Assembly: GCA_947472645.1 (NCBI GenBank)
Contig: CANJBQ010000006.1
Coordinates: 48,116 to 112,115 of the forward strand
Source of the DNA: Burkholderiaceae bacterium
GTDB taxonomy: Bacteria > Pseudomonadota > Gammaproteobacteria > Burkholderiales > Burkholderiaceae
DNA: 64,000 bases
Direction of reading: 5' to 3'
Of the stretch, positions 7,833 to 16,501 are shown piece by piece. The notes under the pieces are model-generated. The model did no database searches. It worked only from the letters and a program-made list of their open reading frames with translations, and was not told the origin of the DNA. Position 1 is the first letter of the stretch; every line of letters starts with the position of its first letter. Made by a program: the position numbers and the translations under genes.

Positions 7833-9136
7833 TCACACTTCCCGCTCGTCTCACCGAATTACAAGCTATGATTCAGCAAGGCTTGGTAGATCCTATTGCC
7901 GCACTTCATCATCAATATGCTCAGATTAGTGTCTTGGACGAAAAGTTTCATGCCGTCGTAAAAACTTTTCCGCCAAATGTTGGCCAAAAAGGCCCCTTAT
8001 TAGGTGTTGGTTTTGCACATAAAGACCTATTTAATCTGCGTGATCGAGAACCTGGCTTTGGCCATCACGCTGGCATTGAAAATACCTCAACGACCATGGC
8101 TGAAGTGATTCAGCAATTAGAGCAGGCTGGGGCATCACATCTCGCCGCTCTAGTGATGGCGCCTTATGCGTGTGGTGCAACTTCTCAAAACCCTAACTTT
8201 CCAAGAAGCATCAATCCACTCAACGAAATTTATGCGGTTGGAGGTTCATCCAGTGGAAGTGCAATAGCCGTAGCTTCCAAAATGTCCTATGTTTCTCTCG
8301 GAAGTGATACTACGGGTTCCGTACGAATACCGTCAGCTACTTGCGGTATTACCGGACTCAAGACCACTGCTGGACTAATTAGTCTTAAAGGTGTTAACCC
8401 ACTGTCAAAATCCTTAGACACCATCGGTATCTTAGGAAGATATGCAAAAGACATGCAAGTAATATTAGAAATTATTGCAAGCCACCCTTTGGATAAACCT
8501 ATTCAGTCTCCCCGGATCAGTTCGTGGCTACCTAAAAACATGATTGATCCATTAGTATCTTCAAGCATTGAACAATTTCTACTGAGTTTTAAATCTATTA
8601 AGCCCATAGATTTGACTGAATTTAAGGCTCTATGTGATGCTACAAATATAGTAATGGCATATGAAATTAGTACTCAATACGCCAAAGAAATTGCTTCAGA
8701 AAATCCACCAAAAGGTCTTAAATCTGTTGGAAAAATTGCCCAATCAATCTCTCTTGCTCAATATGAGCAAGTCATTCACTCTCGTCAACAACAATCCGAA
8801 TCATTTATCGAAAAATATCTATCAACATCTGATATTTTGCTGATACCCTGCCTTGGTCAATCACTGCCAAACTGGGGATCAGTCGAAATCGGTCACCCTG
8901 ACTTTTCTAGAGAGGCTTACTTGAGCTTATTTCAGTTTATGGGGTTTGTTAACCTCCTAGGCCTACCTTCTATCAGCTTTCCAATTGGAGATGATTCACG
9001 AGGGCGCCCAGTGAGTATTCAAGCTATTGCTCGCCCTCTTCAAGAGAAGACATTGCTAGATTTTGCCCATCAAATGGAACAACAATTATTTGATGGAAAT
9101 TGCTATATCGATCAATTCCATCACGATAGATCTTGA
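7829..9136 (+). CDS. Amidase-signature family hydrolase
   Basis: This 435-residue protein carries the Ser-cisSer-Lys apparatus of the amidase-signature family: K65 in FAHKDLF, the glycine/serine-rich GGSSSGSAIAV (138-148) and the nucleophile S164 in SDTTGSVRIPS. It starts with GTG, and the residues after it (ITLPARLTELQAMI) fit the family's N-terminus. It would hydrolyse an amide to an acid and ammonia. In this operon it could open or deaminate a product of the Mo hydroxylase/aldehyde dehydrogenase steps, which would suit an N-heterocyclic or amide growth substrate. GatA is excluded by context: no gatB or gatC is present. Confidence 0.88.
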   Translation: MITLPARLTELQAMIQQGLVDPIAALHHQYAQISVLDEKFHAVVKTFPPNVGQKGPLLGVGFAHKDLFNLRDREPGFGHHAGIENTSTTMAEVIQQLEQAGASHLAALVMAPYACGATSQNPNFPRSINPLNEIYAVGGSSSGSAIAVASKMSYVSLGSDTTGSVRIPSATCGITGLKTTAGLISLKGVNPLSKSLDTIGILGRYAKDMQVILEIIASHPLDKPIQSPRISSWLPKNMIDPLVSSSIEQFLLSFKSIKPIDLTEFKALCDATNIVMAYEISTQYAKEIASENPPKGLKSVGKIAQSISLAQYEQVIHSRQQQSESFIEKYLSTSDILLIPCLGQSLPNWGSVEIGHPDFSREAYLSLFQFMGFVNLLGLPSISFPIGDDSRGRPVSIQAIARPLQEKTLLDFAHQMEQQLFDGNCYIDQFHHDRS

Positions 9137-9193
9137 GGCTTTAAAATAGCTAAATACTATATTCAATAAATATCAACATAAAGGACATACCTC

Positions 9194-9967
9194 GTGGGCA
9201 CAATTAATTACACAAAAAACAAACATATCGCATATATTGAAGTTTCAGATCCTGAAAAATACAATGCCATGAGTCTATCTATGTGGATTGAGCTTAAAAA
9301 AGCGATCGATGATATTGATGCTGACAAAAATATTCGTGTTTGCATCATGCGCGGTAATGGTGAAAAAGCCTTTGTTTCAGGTGCCAACATCTCTGAATTT
9401 GAAACTCAACGTGGCTCAAAAGAAACCTCTGATCGTTATAACATTGCTGTTGAAGAAGCTCAACTTAGCTTATCTGACTGCCGAGTTCCTGTCATTGCAG
9501 CCATCAGCGGTATTTGCTATGGCGGTGGTCTTGGTCTAGCTCTTTCCTGTGATATGCGCTATGCCAGCCCTAACTCGAAGTTTAGAATGCCTGCAGGAAG
9601 GCTTGGTCTAGGTTACGGCTACCGTAATATGCAACAATTTTTAGCCAATCTCGGACCTATCTTTACTTCTGAAGCATTTTTCTCAGCCAATGTCTACCCA
9701 GCTGTTGATGCTGAAAAAATGGGAATAATTAACTCTGTAAAAGATGATGTATTTGGCTATACTCAGGCGCTTGCTGAACAAATAGCATCGAATGCTCCAC
9801 TAACCATTCAAGCAGCTAAACGAGCAATGCGCAGCATCATTCAGGGTGATACCTCTAACATTGATAGTATAAATGCGCAAATTAACGCTTGTTTTGTGAG
9901 CAAAGATTATGCGGAAGGCAGAAAAGCCTTTGCTGAGAAGCGTCAACCAGATTTTAAGGGGGAATAA
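9194..9967 (+). CDS. Crotonase-fold (enoyl-CoA hydratase/isomerase) family protein
   Basis: This 257-residue protein has the crotonase fold. FVSGANISEF (60-69) and GICYGGGLGLAL (106-117) form the CoA-binding oxyanion hole. At the position where hydratases have a catalytic Glu in a P-E pair, it reads RMPAGRLGLGYG (Ala134). It therefore probably is not a simple hydratase; the family also includes isomerases, decarboxylases, hydrolases and C-C lyases. The start is GTG at 9194 with AAGGA at 9181-9185. It sits between the amidase and the itaconyl-CoA-hydratase-like gene and is likely to act on a CoA intermediate of the same route. Confidence 0.85.
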   Translation: MGTINYTKNKHIAYIEVSDPEKYNAMSLSMWIELKKAIDDIDADKNIRVCIMRGNGEKAFVSGANISEFETQRGSKETSDRYNIAVEEAQLSLSDCRVPVIAAISGICYGGGLGLALSCDMRYASPNSKFRMPAGRLGLGYGYRNMQQFLANLGPIFTSEAFFSANVYPAVDAEKMGIINSVKDDVFGYTQALAEQIASNAPLTIQAAKRAMRSIIQGDTSNIDSINAQINACFVSKDYAEGRKAFAEKRQPDFKGE

Positions 9968-10034
9968 GCCAACCCTGCAACAAACCACTTAAAACGATAA
10001 AATAACTATCTTATAAAGAGCTATTTCTAAACTT

Positions 10035-10919
10035 ATGTCGAACTCAGCGCCAGCAACCCAAAGCATTACTGTTGAAGAAGTCAACCATTTAAAAGAATGG
10101 ATTGGTAAAACGGAAACGCTGCATGATGTGATTGGCTTATTTCCAGTCCAAGCTTTAGCGGCAACATTTAATCAAGTCCAGACTTACAAAGATGGTGACG
10201 TTTTGCCTGAGTTATGGCATTGGCTCTATTTTTTACCCCACTCTCCTCTATCTGAGGTAGGGCCGGATGGACATCCCAAGCGTGGTGGTTTTTTACCACC
10301 AGTTCCGCTGCCTAGAAGAATGTGGGCGGGTAGTCGCCTAACTTGGCATCATCCATTAAAAATTGGTGACAAAATTACTCGTCATTCAACGATTAAATCT
10401 GTTGAACATAAGAATGGAAGATCTTCTGGCGATCTGATATTTGTTACTGTCGTTCATGAAATCAGTAATGAAGTGGGCTTGGCAATTTCTGAGGAGCATG
10501 ACATCGTTTATCGTCCAGTGCCGACGGATAATGAAAAAGCTGCAACGCCAGTCATCATCGAAGAAACCCCCGATTGGAGCAAAGAAATTGTTCCTAATGA
10601 GGTCCTATTGTTTCGCTACTCAGCTCTAACATTTAATGGTCATCGGATTCACTACGATCGTAAGTACGTCAATGAGGTAGAAATCTATCCGGGGCTAATA
10701 GTTCACGGCCCAATGATCGCTACTTTATTAGTTGAACTTTTGCATGAAAAACTTCCACAAATGCGTCTGCGCTCTTATGAATTTAAAGCAATACGCCCTC
10801 TGTACGATATCCACTCGTTTGCAGTGAATGGCAAAGTCCTTGAAGACGGTAAGATTTCTCTTTGGACAAAAAACTATGAAGGCTTTGTCAGTATGAAAGC
10901 CACCGCAACCCTCGCTTAA
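10035..10919 (+). CDS. FAS1-like/MaoC (HTD2-type) dehydratase, itaconyl-CoA or mesaconyl-C4-CoA hydratase-like
   Basis: This 294-residue double-hotdog protein has an N-terminal FAS1-like dehydratase region and a C-terminal MaoC-type segment with YPGLIVHGPMIATLL. It resembles mesaconyl-C4-CoA hydratases and the itaconyl-CoA hydratase Ich. It is followed by an acyl-CoA dehydrogenase, a CaiB transferase and a CitE lyase. From memory, the Pseudomonas aeruginosa itaconate cluster has the same families in the same relative order. Expected reaction: hydration of itaconyl-, mesaconyl- or a related enoyl-CoA to citramalyl-CoA. The order is strong support; the substrate assignment is inferred. Confidence 0.8.
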   Translation: MSNSAPATQSITVEEVNHLKEWIGKTETLHDVIGLFPVQALAATFNQVQTYKDGDVLPELWHWLYFLPHSPLSEVGPDGHPKRGGFLPPVPLPRRMWAGSRLTWHHPLKIGDKITRHSTIKSVEHKNGRSSGDLIFVTVVHEISNEVGLAISEEHDIVYRPVPTDNEKAATPVIIEETPDWSKEIVPNEVLLFRYSALTFNGHRIHYDRKYVNEVEIYPGLIVHGPMIATLLVELLHEKLPQMRLRSYEFKAIRPLYDIHSFAVNGKVLEDGKISLWTKNYEGFVSMKATATLA

Positions 10920-10935
10920 ATTAGAAAAGTATTTT

Positions 10936-12102
10936 ATGCACAATATCCCAACACCAGATCAATATCAAGAAATCCGCGAAGCTTTACGCGACCTTAGCTC
11001 CAACTTTGATTCTCACTATTGGCAAAAAGTTGACGAAGCTCGGGGTTACCCAGAAGCCTTTGTTGATGCTTTAACAAAAGCAGGTTGGTTGGCTGCATTA
11101 ATTCCAGCAGAGTACGGTGGATCTGGTCTAGGACTTGCCGAAGCTTCCGTGATTATGGAAGAGATTAACTTTGGTGGCGGTAACTCAGGAGCTTGTCACG
11201 GCCAAATGTATAACATGGGCACTCTACTTCGCCACGGATCCGATGCGCAAAAGAAATTTTATCTTCCTAAAATTGCCTCTGGCGAACTCCGCTTACAGTC
11301 GATGGCAGTTACTGAACCAACTACAGGTACAGATACTACGAAGCTAAAAACTACCGCGGTAAAAAAAGGTGATCGCTATGTAGTGAATGGTCAAAAAGTA
11401 TGGATCTCTAGAATCCAGCACTCTGACTTAATGATTCTATTGGCAAGAACAACACCCCTTGCTGAGGTAAAGAAAAAATCAGAAGGCATGTCGATCTTTA
11501 TCGTCAACCTGAAAGATGCTATTGGACATGGTATGACCATCTCTCCAATCCTCAATATGGTGAATCATGAAACTAATGAAGTATTCTTCGACAACCTTGA
11601 AATTCCTGCTGAAAACTTGATTGGTGAAGAAGGCCAAGGCTTCAAGTATATTCTTGATGGTCTCAATGCAGAAAGAGTTCTCATTGGCGCAGAATGTTTA
11701 GGTGATGCTTACTGGTTTATTAATAAAGCACGCCATTACGCCAATGACCGTATTGTTTTTGACCGCCCTATCGGTAAAAACCAAGGTGTACAGTTCCCAA
11801 TTGCTGAAGCATATATTGAAACAGAAGCAGCTAACCTAATGCGTTTTCGGGCATGTGATTTGTTCGATCAACACCTTCCCTGTGGTGCCGAAGCAAATAT
11901 GACTAAATATTTAGCAGCTAAAGCATCTTGGGAAGCAGCGAATACATGCATCCAAACCTTTGGCGGGTTTGGCTTTGCTTGCGAATATGATGTAGAACGT
12001 AAATTCAGAGAAACTAGGCTCTATCAGGTTGCTCCAATCTCAACGAACTTAATTCTTTCCTATGTTGCTGAGCATCTATTAGATCTTCCAAGATCCTTTT
12101 AA
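10936..12102 (+). CDS. Acyl-CoA dehydrogenase
   Basis: This 388-residue protein is a standard three-domain flavin acyl-CoA dehydrogenase. MAVTEPTTGTDTTKLKT (123-139) and VNGQKVWIS (150-158) are the FAD/substrate motifs. The C-terminal YEGT glutamate of short- and medium-chain enzymes is replaced (QVAPISTN). Glu246 in LNAERVL occupies the alternative base position used by isovaleryl-CoA and long-chain enzymes, so catalysis is plausible. A branched or dicarboxylic acyl-CoA such as methylsuccinyl-CoA would suit the operon. It lies 16 bases after the hydratase gene and six bases before the CaiB gene. Confidence 0.92.
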   Translation: MHNIPTPDQYQEIREALRDLSSNFDSHYWQKVDEARGYPEAFVDALTKAGWLAALIPAEYGGSGLGLAEASVIMEEINFGGGNSGACHGQMYNMGTLLRHGSDAQKKFYLPKIASGELRLQSMAVTEPTTGTDTTKLKTTAVKKGDRYVVNGQKVWISRIQHSDLMILLARTTPLAEVKKKSEGMSIFIVNLKDAIGHGMTISPILNMVNHETNEVFFDNLEIPAENLIGEEGQGFKYILDGLNAERVLIGAECLGDAYWFINKARHYANDRIVFDRPIGKNQGVQFPIAEAYIETEAANLMRFRACDLFDQHLPCGAEANMTKYLAAKASWEAANTCIQTFGGFGFACEYDVERKFRETRLYQVAPISTNLILSYVAEHLLDLPRSF

Positions 12103-12107
12103 TTCAA

Positions 12108-13286
12108 ATGAGACCCCTTGATGGCATTACAGTTGTATCCCTTGAACATGCAATAGCCGCACCTTTTTGCACAAGGCAACTGGCCGATTTAGGGGCTAGG
12201 GTCATTAAAATTGAGCGTCCTGTAACTGGGGACTTTGCGAGGAATTATGATCAGCGGGTCAAGGGTATGTCTTCGCACTTTACATGGACAAATCGATCCA
12301 AAGAAAGCCTTTGTTTGGATATCAAACATCCAAAAGCTTTCGAAGCACTAATGAAACTTCTAGCGAGAGCCGATGTACTCGTTCAAAATTTAGCGCCAGG
12401 TGCAACTGAGCGTCTTGGTCTTTCCTCAGAAAAATTAAAAGAACTCAATCCAAGACTGATCGTTTGTGATATCTCTGGTTACGGCAACGATGGTCCTTAT
12501 CGCGATAAAAAAGCCTACGATTTACTCATCCAAAGTGAAGCTGGCTTTCTATCAGTAACAGGCACAAAAGATACTCCTTCCAAAGCAGGTAACTCCATCG
12601 GTGACATCGCTGCAGGAATGTACGCATACACCAATATATTATCGGCGTTAATACTTCGCGGTAAGACAGGAGTTGGCTCTCACATTGATGTCTCAATGCT
12701 TGAAGCCTTAGGTGAATGGATGGGTTTTCCAATGTATTACGCTTATGAGAACGCATCTCCTCCTGCGCGATCTGGAGCATCACATGCCACCATTTATCCT
12801 TATGGCCCCTTCCCCGTTGGTGATGGTAATACCATCATGTTAGGTTTACAAAATGAGCGGGAGTGGTTGGTATTTTGTGAAAAAGTTCTCAAAACACCTG
12901 CGCTCGCTCATGACGAAATGTTTGCCTTGAATTTCAAACGTCATGAAAACAGAGTGCAGCTAGAGAAAATTATTGTTGATTGTTTTTCTAAACTTAATAT
13001 CAAAGAAGTCACCGATCTTTTAGAGAGTTCCCAAATTGCAAATGCACGCATGAATAATATGCAGGATCTTTGGGACCATCCGCAACTCAGCGCTCGTCAT
13101 CGATGGCATGAAGTTGGCTCACCCATCGGTCCCGTTCCTGCGTTACTACCACCAGGCGTAAATAACCAATATGAATATCGTATGGATGCCATTCCAGATA
13201 TTGGCGAGCATAGTGAGGCCATTCTGACTGAGTTAGGGTTCGATGCCCATACCATTAAAGAACTTCGAGAGGCTCAGGCTATTTAA
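12108..13286 (+). CDS. Class III (CaiB/BaiF) CoA-transferase
   Basis: This 392-residue protein belongs to the CaiB/BaiF family. The N-terminal signature is LEHAIAAPFCTRQLADLGARVIKIE (described by its ends, residues 12-36), and the catalytic aspartate D166 lies in GNSIGDIAAGMYAY. It transfers CoA from a donor such as succinyl-CoA to a carboxylic acid. Its position between an acyl-CoA dehydrogenase and a CitE-type lyase matches the itaconate/mesaconate CoA-transferase of Pseudomonas. It is therefore probably the entry step that activates a C5 dicarboxylate, though another acid cannot be excluded. Confidence 0.9.
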   Translation: MRPLDGITVVSLEHAIAAPFCTRQLADLGARVIKIERPVTGDFARNYDQRVKGMSSHFTWTNRSKESLCLDIKHPKAFEALMKLLARADVLVQNLAPGATERLGLSSEKLKELNPRLIVCDISGYGNDGPYRDKKAYDLLIQSEAGFLSVTGTKDTPSKAGNSIGDIAAGMYAYTNILSALILRGKTGVGSHIDVSMLEALGEWMGFPMYYAYENASPPARSGASHATIYPYGPFPVGDGNTIMLGLQNEREWLVFCEKVLKTPALAHDEMFALNFKRHENRVQLEKIIVDCFSKLNIKEVTDLLESSQIANARMNNMQDLWDHPQLSARHRWHEVGSPIGPVPALLPPGVNNQYEYRMDAIPDIGEHSEAILTELGFDAHTIKELREAQAI

Positions 13287-13289
13287 GAT

Positions 13290-14141
13290 ATGAATAAATT
13301 ATCGGCTCATCTTGCTTTGGCGCAAACTTTTTTATTCGCGCCTGGCCATCGTCCTGAATTTTTTAGTAAAGCTTTAAATAGCTCATCAAAAGCAGTGATT
13401 ATCGATTTAGAGGACGCGGTTCCTCCCGAACAAAAATCAGAGGCAAGAAAAAACTTGCAGGCACTTTTCAAAAACTGCTCTAAGGAAAACTTAGAGCGCA
13501 TCCTGATTCGTATCAACCCAATGGATGGGCCATTTACAGATGCTGATTTGGTATTTCTTAATACACTCAATGTGCCGCTGCATATTGTTGTCCCCAAAGC
13601 TGAATCGCTCACTCAATTAAACTCACTGTGCTCGGCTGTTCCTCATGTGCAATGGATCATACCGATTATTGAATCTGCTCTTGGAATTGATCGTGTGAAA
13701 GAAATTGCCACACATGCGCTAACTCTGCGTTTAGCACTTGGTAATATTGATACTCAGGCTGATCTTGGTTTAACCTGTGACGCTGATGAAACTGAGTTAT
13801 TGCCAGTAAGGTTTGCGATTACACTAGCGACACGACTTGCTCAAATTGCGCCGCCGATTGATGGTGTTACTACAGATATATCGAATCAGGAACTTTTGAA
13901 AACTGATACGCTACGTTCTAAACGGTTAGGCTTTGGGGCAAAGCTGTGTATCCACCCAAAACAAGTCGATGGGATTTTAGACTGTTTCAAGCCCACTCCA
14001 TCTGAAGTGGCATATGCACAACGCGTTGTTACAGCTGATCAAGAATCAAAAGGCGCCGCTGTGAAATTGGACGGGAAAATGATCGACCGACCAGTGGTTC
14101 TTCTCGCTCAAAGAACACTTAAGCTTGTAGGTCTTTCTTAA
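13290..14141 (+). CDS. HpcH/HpaI-family (CitE-like) lyase, probable citramalyl-CoA or malyl-CoA lyase
   Basis: This 283-residue TIM-barrel protein shows the CitE motif VIIDLEDAVPPEQK (E41, D42), the metal-binding IPIIESALG region, LALGNIDTQADLG and the C-terminal IHPKQVDGI. No citrate-lyase alpha or gamma subunits are nearby, so it is a stand-alone acyl-CoA lyase rather than citrate lyase. In the itaconate-type pathway it would split citramalyl-CoA to acetyl-CoA and pyruvate, completing the operon. It is the last plus-strand gene of the block, and its stop lies three bases from the stop of a convergent hydrolase. Confidence 0.88.
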   Translation: MNKLSAHLALAQTFLFAPGHRPEFFSKALNSSSKAVIIDLEDAVPPEQKSEARKNLQALFKNCSKENLERILIRINPMDGPFTDADLVFLNTLNVPLHIVVPKAESLTQLNSLCSAVPHVQWIIPIIESALGIDRVKEIATHALTLRLALGNIDTQADLGLTCDADETELLPVRFAITLATRLAQIAPPIDGVTTDISNQELLKTDTLRSKRLGFGAKLCIHPKQVDGILDCFKPTPSEVAYAQRVVTADQESKGAAVKLDGKMIDRPVVLLAQRTLKLVGLS

Positions 14142-14144
14142 GAA

Positions 14145-15362
14145 TTATTTTTTCCAACCAGACTCTTCTAAAAGTCTTATTTCCCAAGGAATAATGACTT
14201 TAGAAAAAATATTAGCATCTGTCCAACCTTTTACTTCTCGTCCTAAATGCCCACCTTTTGGATTAATCCAAAAATCTTTTGGAACATCTCCCGCTTCCAT
14301 CAACATCTTAATATCGGATAACAATACCTGAGAGTCATTAACGCCAGCTAATATCAACATTGGGCTGGTAGGGCGTTTCAATAGGTTTTGATCTTTTAAG
14401 GACATTTTAGGAACGTATGCTAATAATTGATCCAGATTACTGACTCCTTCATATACATTGATGGAGGCAGGTAAATAATCAAATAAATACTCAGGGGTAC
14501 TTAATTTCTTCTCAACGAATTTCGACTGAAAAGTATCGTGCACTGGCGGTGATTGCGCTACAGAACCAAGTAATCGATCCTTTTCAATGATTGCCATCTT
14601 CGTCGCCCAGTAGGCACCAAAGCTGACCCCAGAAAATATAATCCTCTTACTATCTACATCAGGCCTTTTCACTAAATAGTCTAATCCAGCAGACAACATT
14701 CTTTCTGCAGTTGGACTGACTTTGATAGGAGCCTGACCGGTTCCAGGGCTATCAATGACAAAAATTCCAACGCCATGTTTCAAAATTTGAGCATAACTAT
14801 CTGCGACAGTTTCTTTACGGCTATCCAAACCACTAACTGCATAAATCATCGGGACAGGTTTATTAGCGCTAGCATCTTTTGGTAATCGTAAATAAGCAAC
14901 TAACTCTTTTCCTTCAAAAGGTATCTTAATGACCTGTAATGGCGGGTCCATGTTTTTACTATATTGCAAATAAGCATCTAATGCCTTGTTATAGGACTCC
15001 ATTTTCCCATTAGATATTGGCGCAGGCCACTGACCAAAGAAATATAAACGCCATGCTTTCTTGTATAACGCACTCGCCTGTTCAGGTGATTGAGCAATTT
15101 TAGCTTGTTGCATATACTTATCAGCAACAGTCCCCCAAGCCTGAGCCCACTCATCTGGGTTGCGGGTTTTTATTTGCCCGAGAGCCTCTTTGACATCTTG
15201 AAGATCAAGTCCTATGAGAGGATAAGCTCCACCATTTTCTGCACGATAAAGAGCCTCTGCCTTAATCTCATCAATATTGCGGTCTTTTATTTGCGCTTGG
15301 GTAGAAAAAGTAGCGATAAAGACTACAACACTCATCGCAAACAGTATTTTTTTCAACATCAC
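14145..15362 (-). CDS. Exported alpha/beta hydrolase with N-terminal helical region (FrsA/pseudooxynicotine-hydrolase-like)
   Basis: This 405-residue protein has a signal peptide (LKKILFAMSVVVFIATFSTQAQ). About 140 largely helical residues follow, then an alpha/beta-hydrolase domain. The triad is visible: Ser in IFSGVSFGAYW, Asp in LAGVNDSQVL and His in KGGHLGRE. The YAVSGLDSRKETV and DSPGTGQAP segments resemble C-C and ester hydrolases of the 2,6-dihydroxypseudooxynicotine hydrolase/FrsA group, but those are cytoplasmic. This one is predicted to be exported. It lies divergent to the first Bug receptor, so it might process a substrate outside the cell before uptake. The substrate is unknown. 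Confidence 0.8.
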   Translation of the reverse strand: MMLKKILFAMSVVVFIATFSTQAQIKDRNIDEIKAEALYRAENGGAYPLIGLDLQDVKEALGQIKTRNPDEWAQAWGTVADKYMQQAKIAQSPEQASALYKKAWRLYFFGQWPAPISNGKMESYNKALDAYLQYSKNMDPPLQVIKIPFEGKELVAYLRLPKDASANKPVPMIYAVSGLDSRKETVADSYAQILKHGVGIFVIDSPGTGQAPIKVSPTAERMLSAGLDYLVKRPDVDSKRIIFSGVSFGAYWATKMAIIEKDRLLGSVAQSPPVHDTFQSKFVEKKLSTPEYLFDYLPASINVYEGVSNLDQLLAYVPKMSLKDQNLLKRPTSPMLILAGVNDSQVLLSDIKMLMEAGDVPKDFWINPKGGHLGREVKGWTDANIFSKVIIPWEIRLLEESGWKK

Positions 15363-15516
15363 TTTTATCTCCTCATGAATTCCAATAGCGATACAAATTT
15401 AACTTTTAATTCTACCTCTGTTCATCCTTCAAGAGTGTGGGCATCAGCATAAACACTAATAAGCTAAAAGCTGTTTAGAATAGATAAATACATATAATAA
15501 AATTTGGAGAACGCTC

Positions 15517-16500
15517 ATGTGCTGGATGAAAAAAATCATTTATAGCTTTGTTGCATTATTCTACCTAACGATCTTAGTGCCCCCCCAAGCTCAGGCACAG
15601 AATTATCCTAATCGTCCTATAAAATTTATTGCTCCCTTCCCGCCGGGTGGAACCAGTGACGTATTAGGTCGATTTATTGCACAAAAGCTTTCAGAGGGAT
15701 TAGGGCAGCCTGTCATTGTAGAAAATCGTCCTGGTGCTTCTGGCAATATTGGTCATGATCTGGCGGCGAAAGCCCCTGCGGATGGGTATACTTTATTACT
15801 ATCCAACAGTAGTACTGTTGTGAATAACCCATTCCTTTTCAAACAGATGCCTTTTGATTGGTATAAGGACTTTACGCCCATTTCCATGGTTGCAAGTGCC
15901 GGTCAAGTGTTGGTGGTGAACCCGAATGTCCCAGCAAAATCGCTTACCGAATTAACCAATCTGATTAAAGCTAATCCAGGAAAATATAATTTTGGATCGG
16001 GCGGAAAAGGAATTCAATCTCATATTAGTGGTGAAATGTATAAATCTGCGGCAGGTGTAGATATTGTGCATATCCCATATAAAGGTACAGGTCTTGCGGT
16101 AGCAGATGCTGTCGCTGGGCAGATTCAAATGGTATTTTCTGATATGGCACCCGCAGTACCTTTTATTAAAAGTAATAAATTAAGAGCCCTTGCAGTCACC
16201 TCATTACAACGATCCGGTACGATACCCGATGTTCCAACGATGGCAGAACAAGGCTATCCAAACTTTGAAGCAACTGCCTGGTGGGCAATTGTGGGCCCTA
16301 AAGGGTTGCCCACTCCTATCGTTGAACGTATTAATATCGAATTAAGTAAAGTGATGGCAACACAAGAAATCAAAGAAGCCTTCGAAAGATTAGGCGTTTC
16401 TCCGCTCTACAGCAAACCTGAAGCTGTCTTTGAAAAATCACGCGCTGAATCACCCATCATTGGCGAAGTGATGAAAAAAGCCGGTATCGAAAAAGAGTAA
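15517..16500 (+). CDS. Bug/TctC-family periplasmic solute receptor 1
   Basis: This 327-residue protein has a signal peptide ending LVPPQAQAQ and the receptor signatures NYPNRPIKFIAPFPPGG, VENRPGASGNIG and APADGYTLL. GGAG about six bases before the ATG at 15517 supports this start, although an in-frame ATG three codons on (MKKII) is also possible. Bug receptors bind carboxylates or related small molecules for tripartite tricarboxylate transport, but no TctA/TctB partner is nearby. It is divergent from the exported hydrolase (14145-15362), and its stop is one base from that of the convergent 16502-17335 hydrolase. Confidence 0.93.
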   Translation: MCWMKKIIYSFVALFYLTILVPPQAQAQNYPNRPIKFIAPFPPGGTSDVLGRFIAQKLSEGLGQPVIVENRPGASGNIGHDLAAKAPADGYTLLLSNSSTVVNNPFLFKQMPFDWYKDFTPISMVASAGQVLVVNPNVPAKSLTELTNLIKANPGKYNFGSGGKGIQSHISGEMYKSAAGVDIVHIPYKGTGLAVADAVAGQIQMVFSDMAPAVPFIKSNKLRALAVTSLQRSGTIPDVPTMAEQGYPNFEATAWWAIVGPKGLPTPIVERINIELSKVMATQEIKEAFERLGVSPLYSKPEAVFEKSRAESPIIGEVMKKAGIEKE

Positions 16501-16501
16501 C

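Noticed and set aside
8661-8843. 60-residue frame inside the amidase gene
   Set aside because: It overlaps conserved amidase sequence in another frame and has lysine/asparagine-rich, low-complexity content; it is a shadow frame.
13290-14141. Citrate lyase beta subunit
   Set aside because: Alpha and gamma subunit genes and citrate lyase accessory genes are absent; a stand-alone CitE-like lyase fits better.
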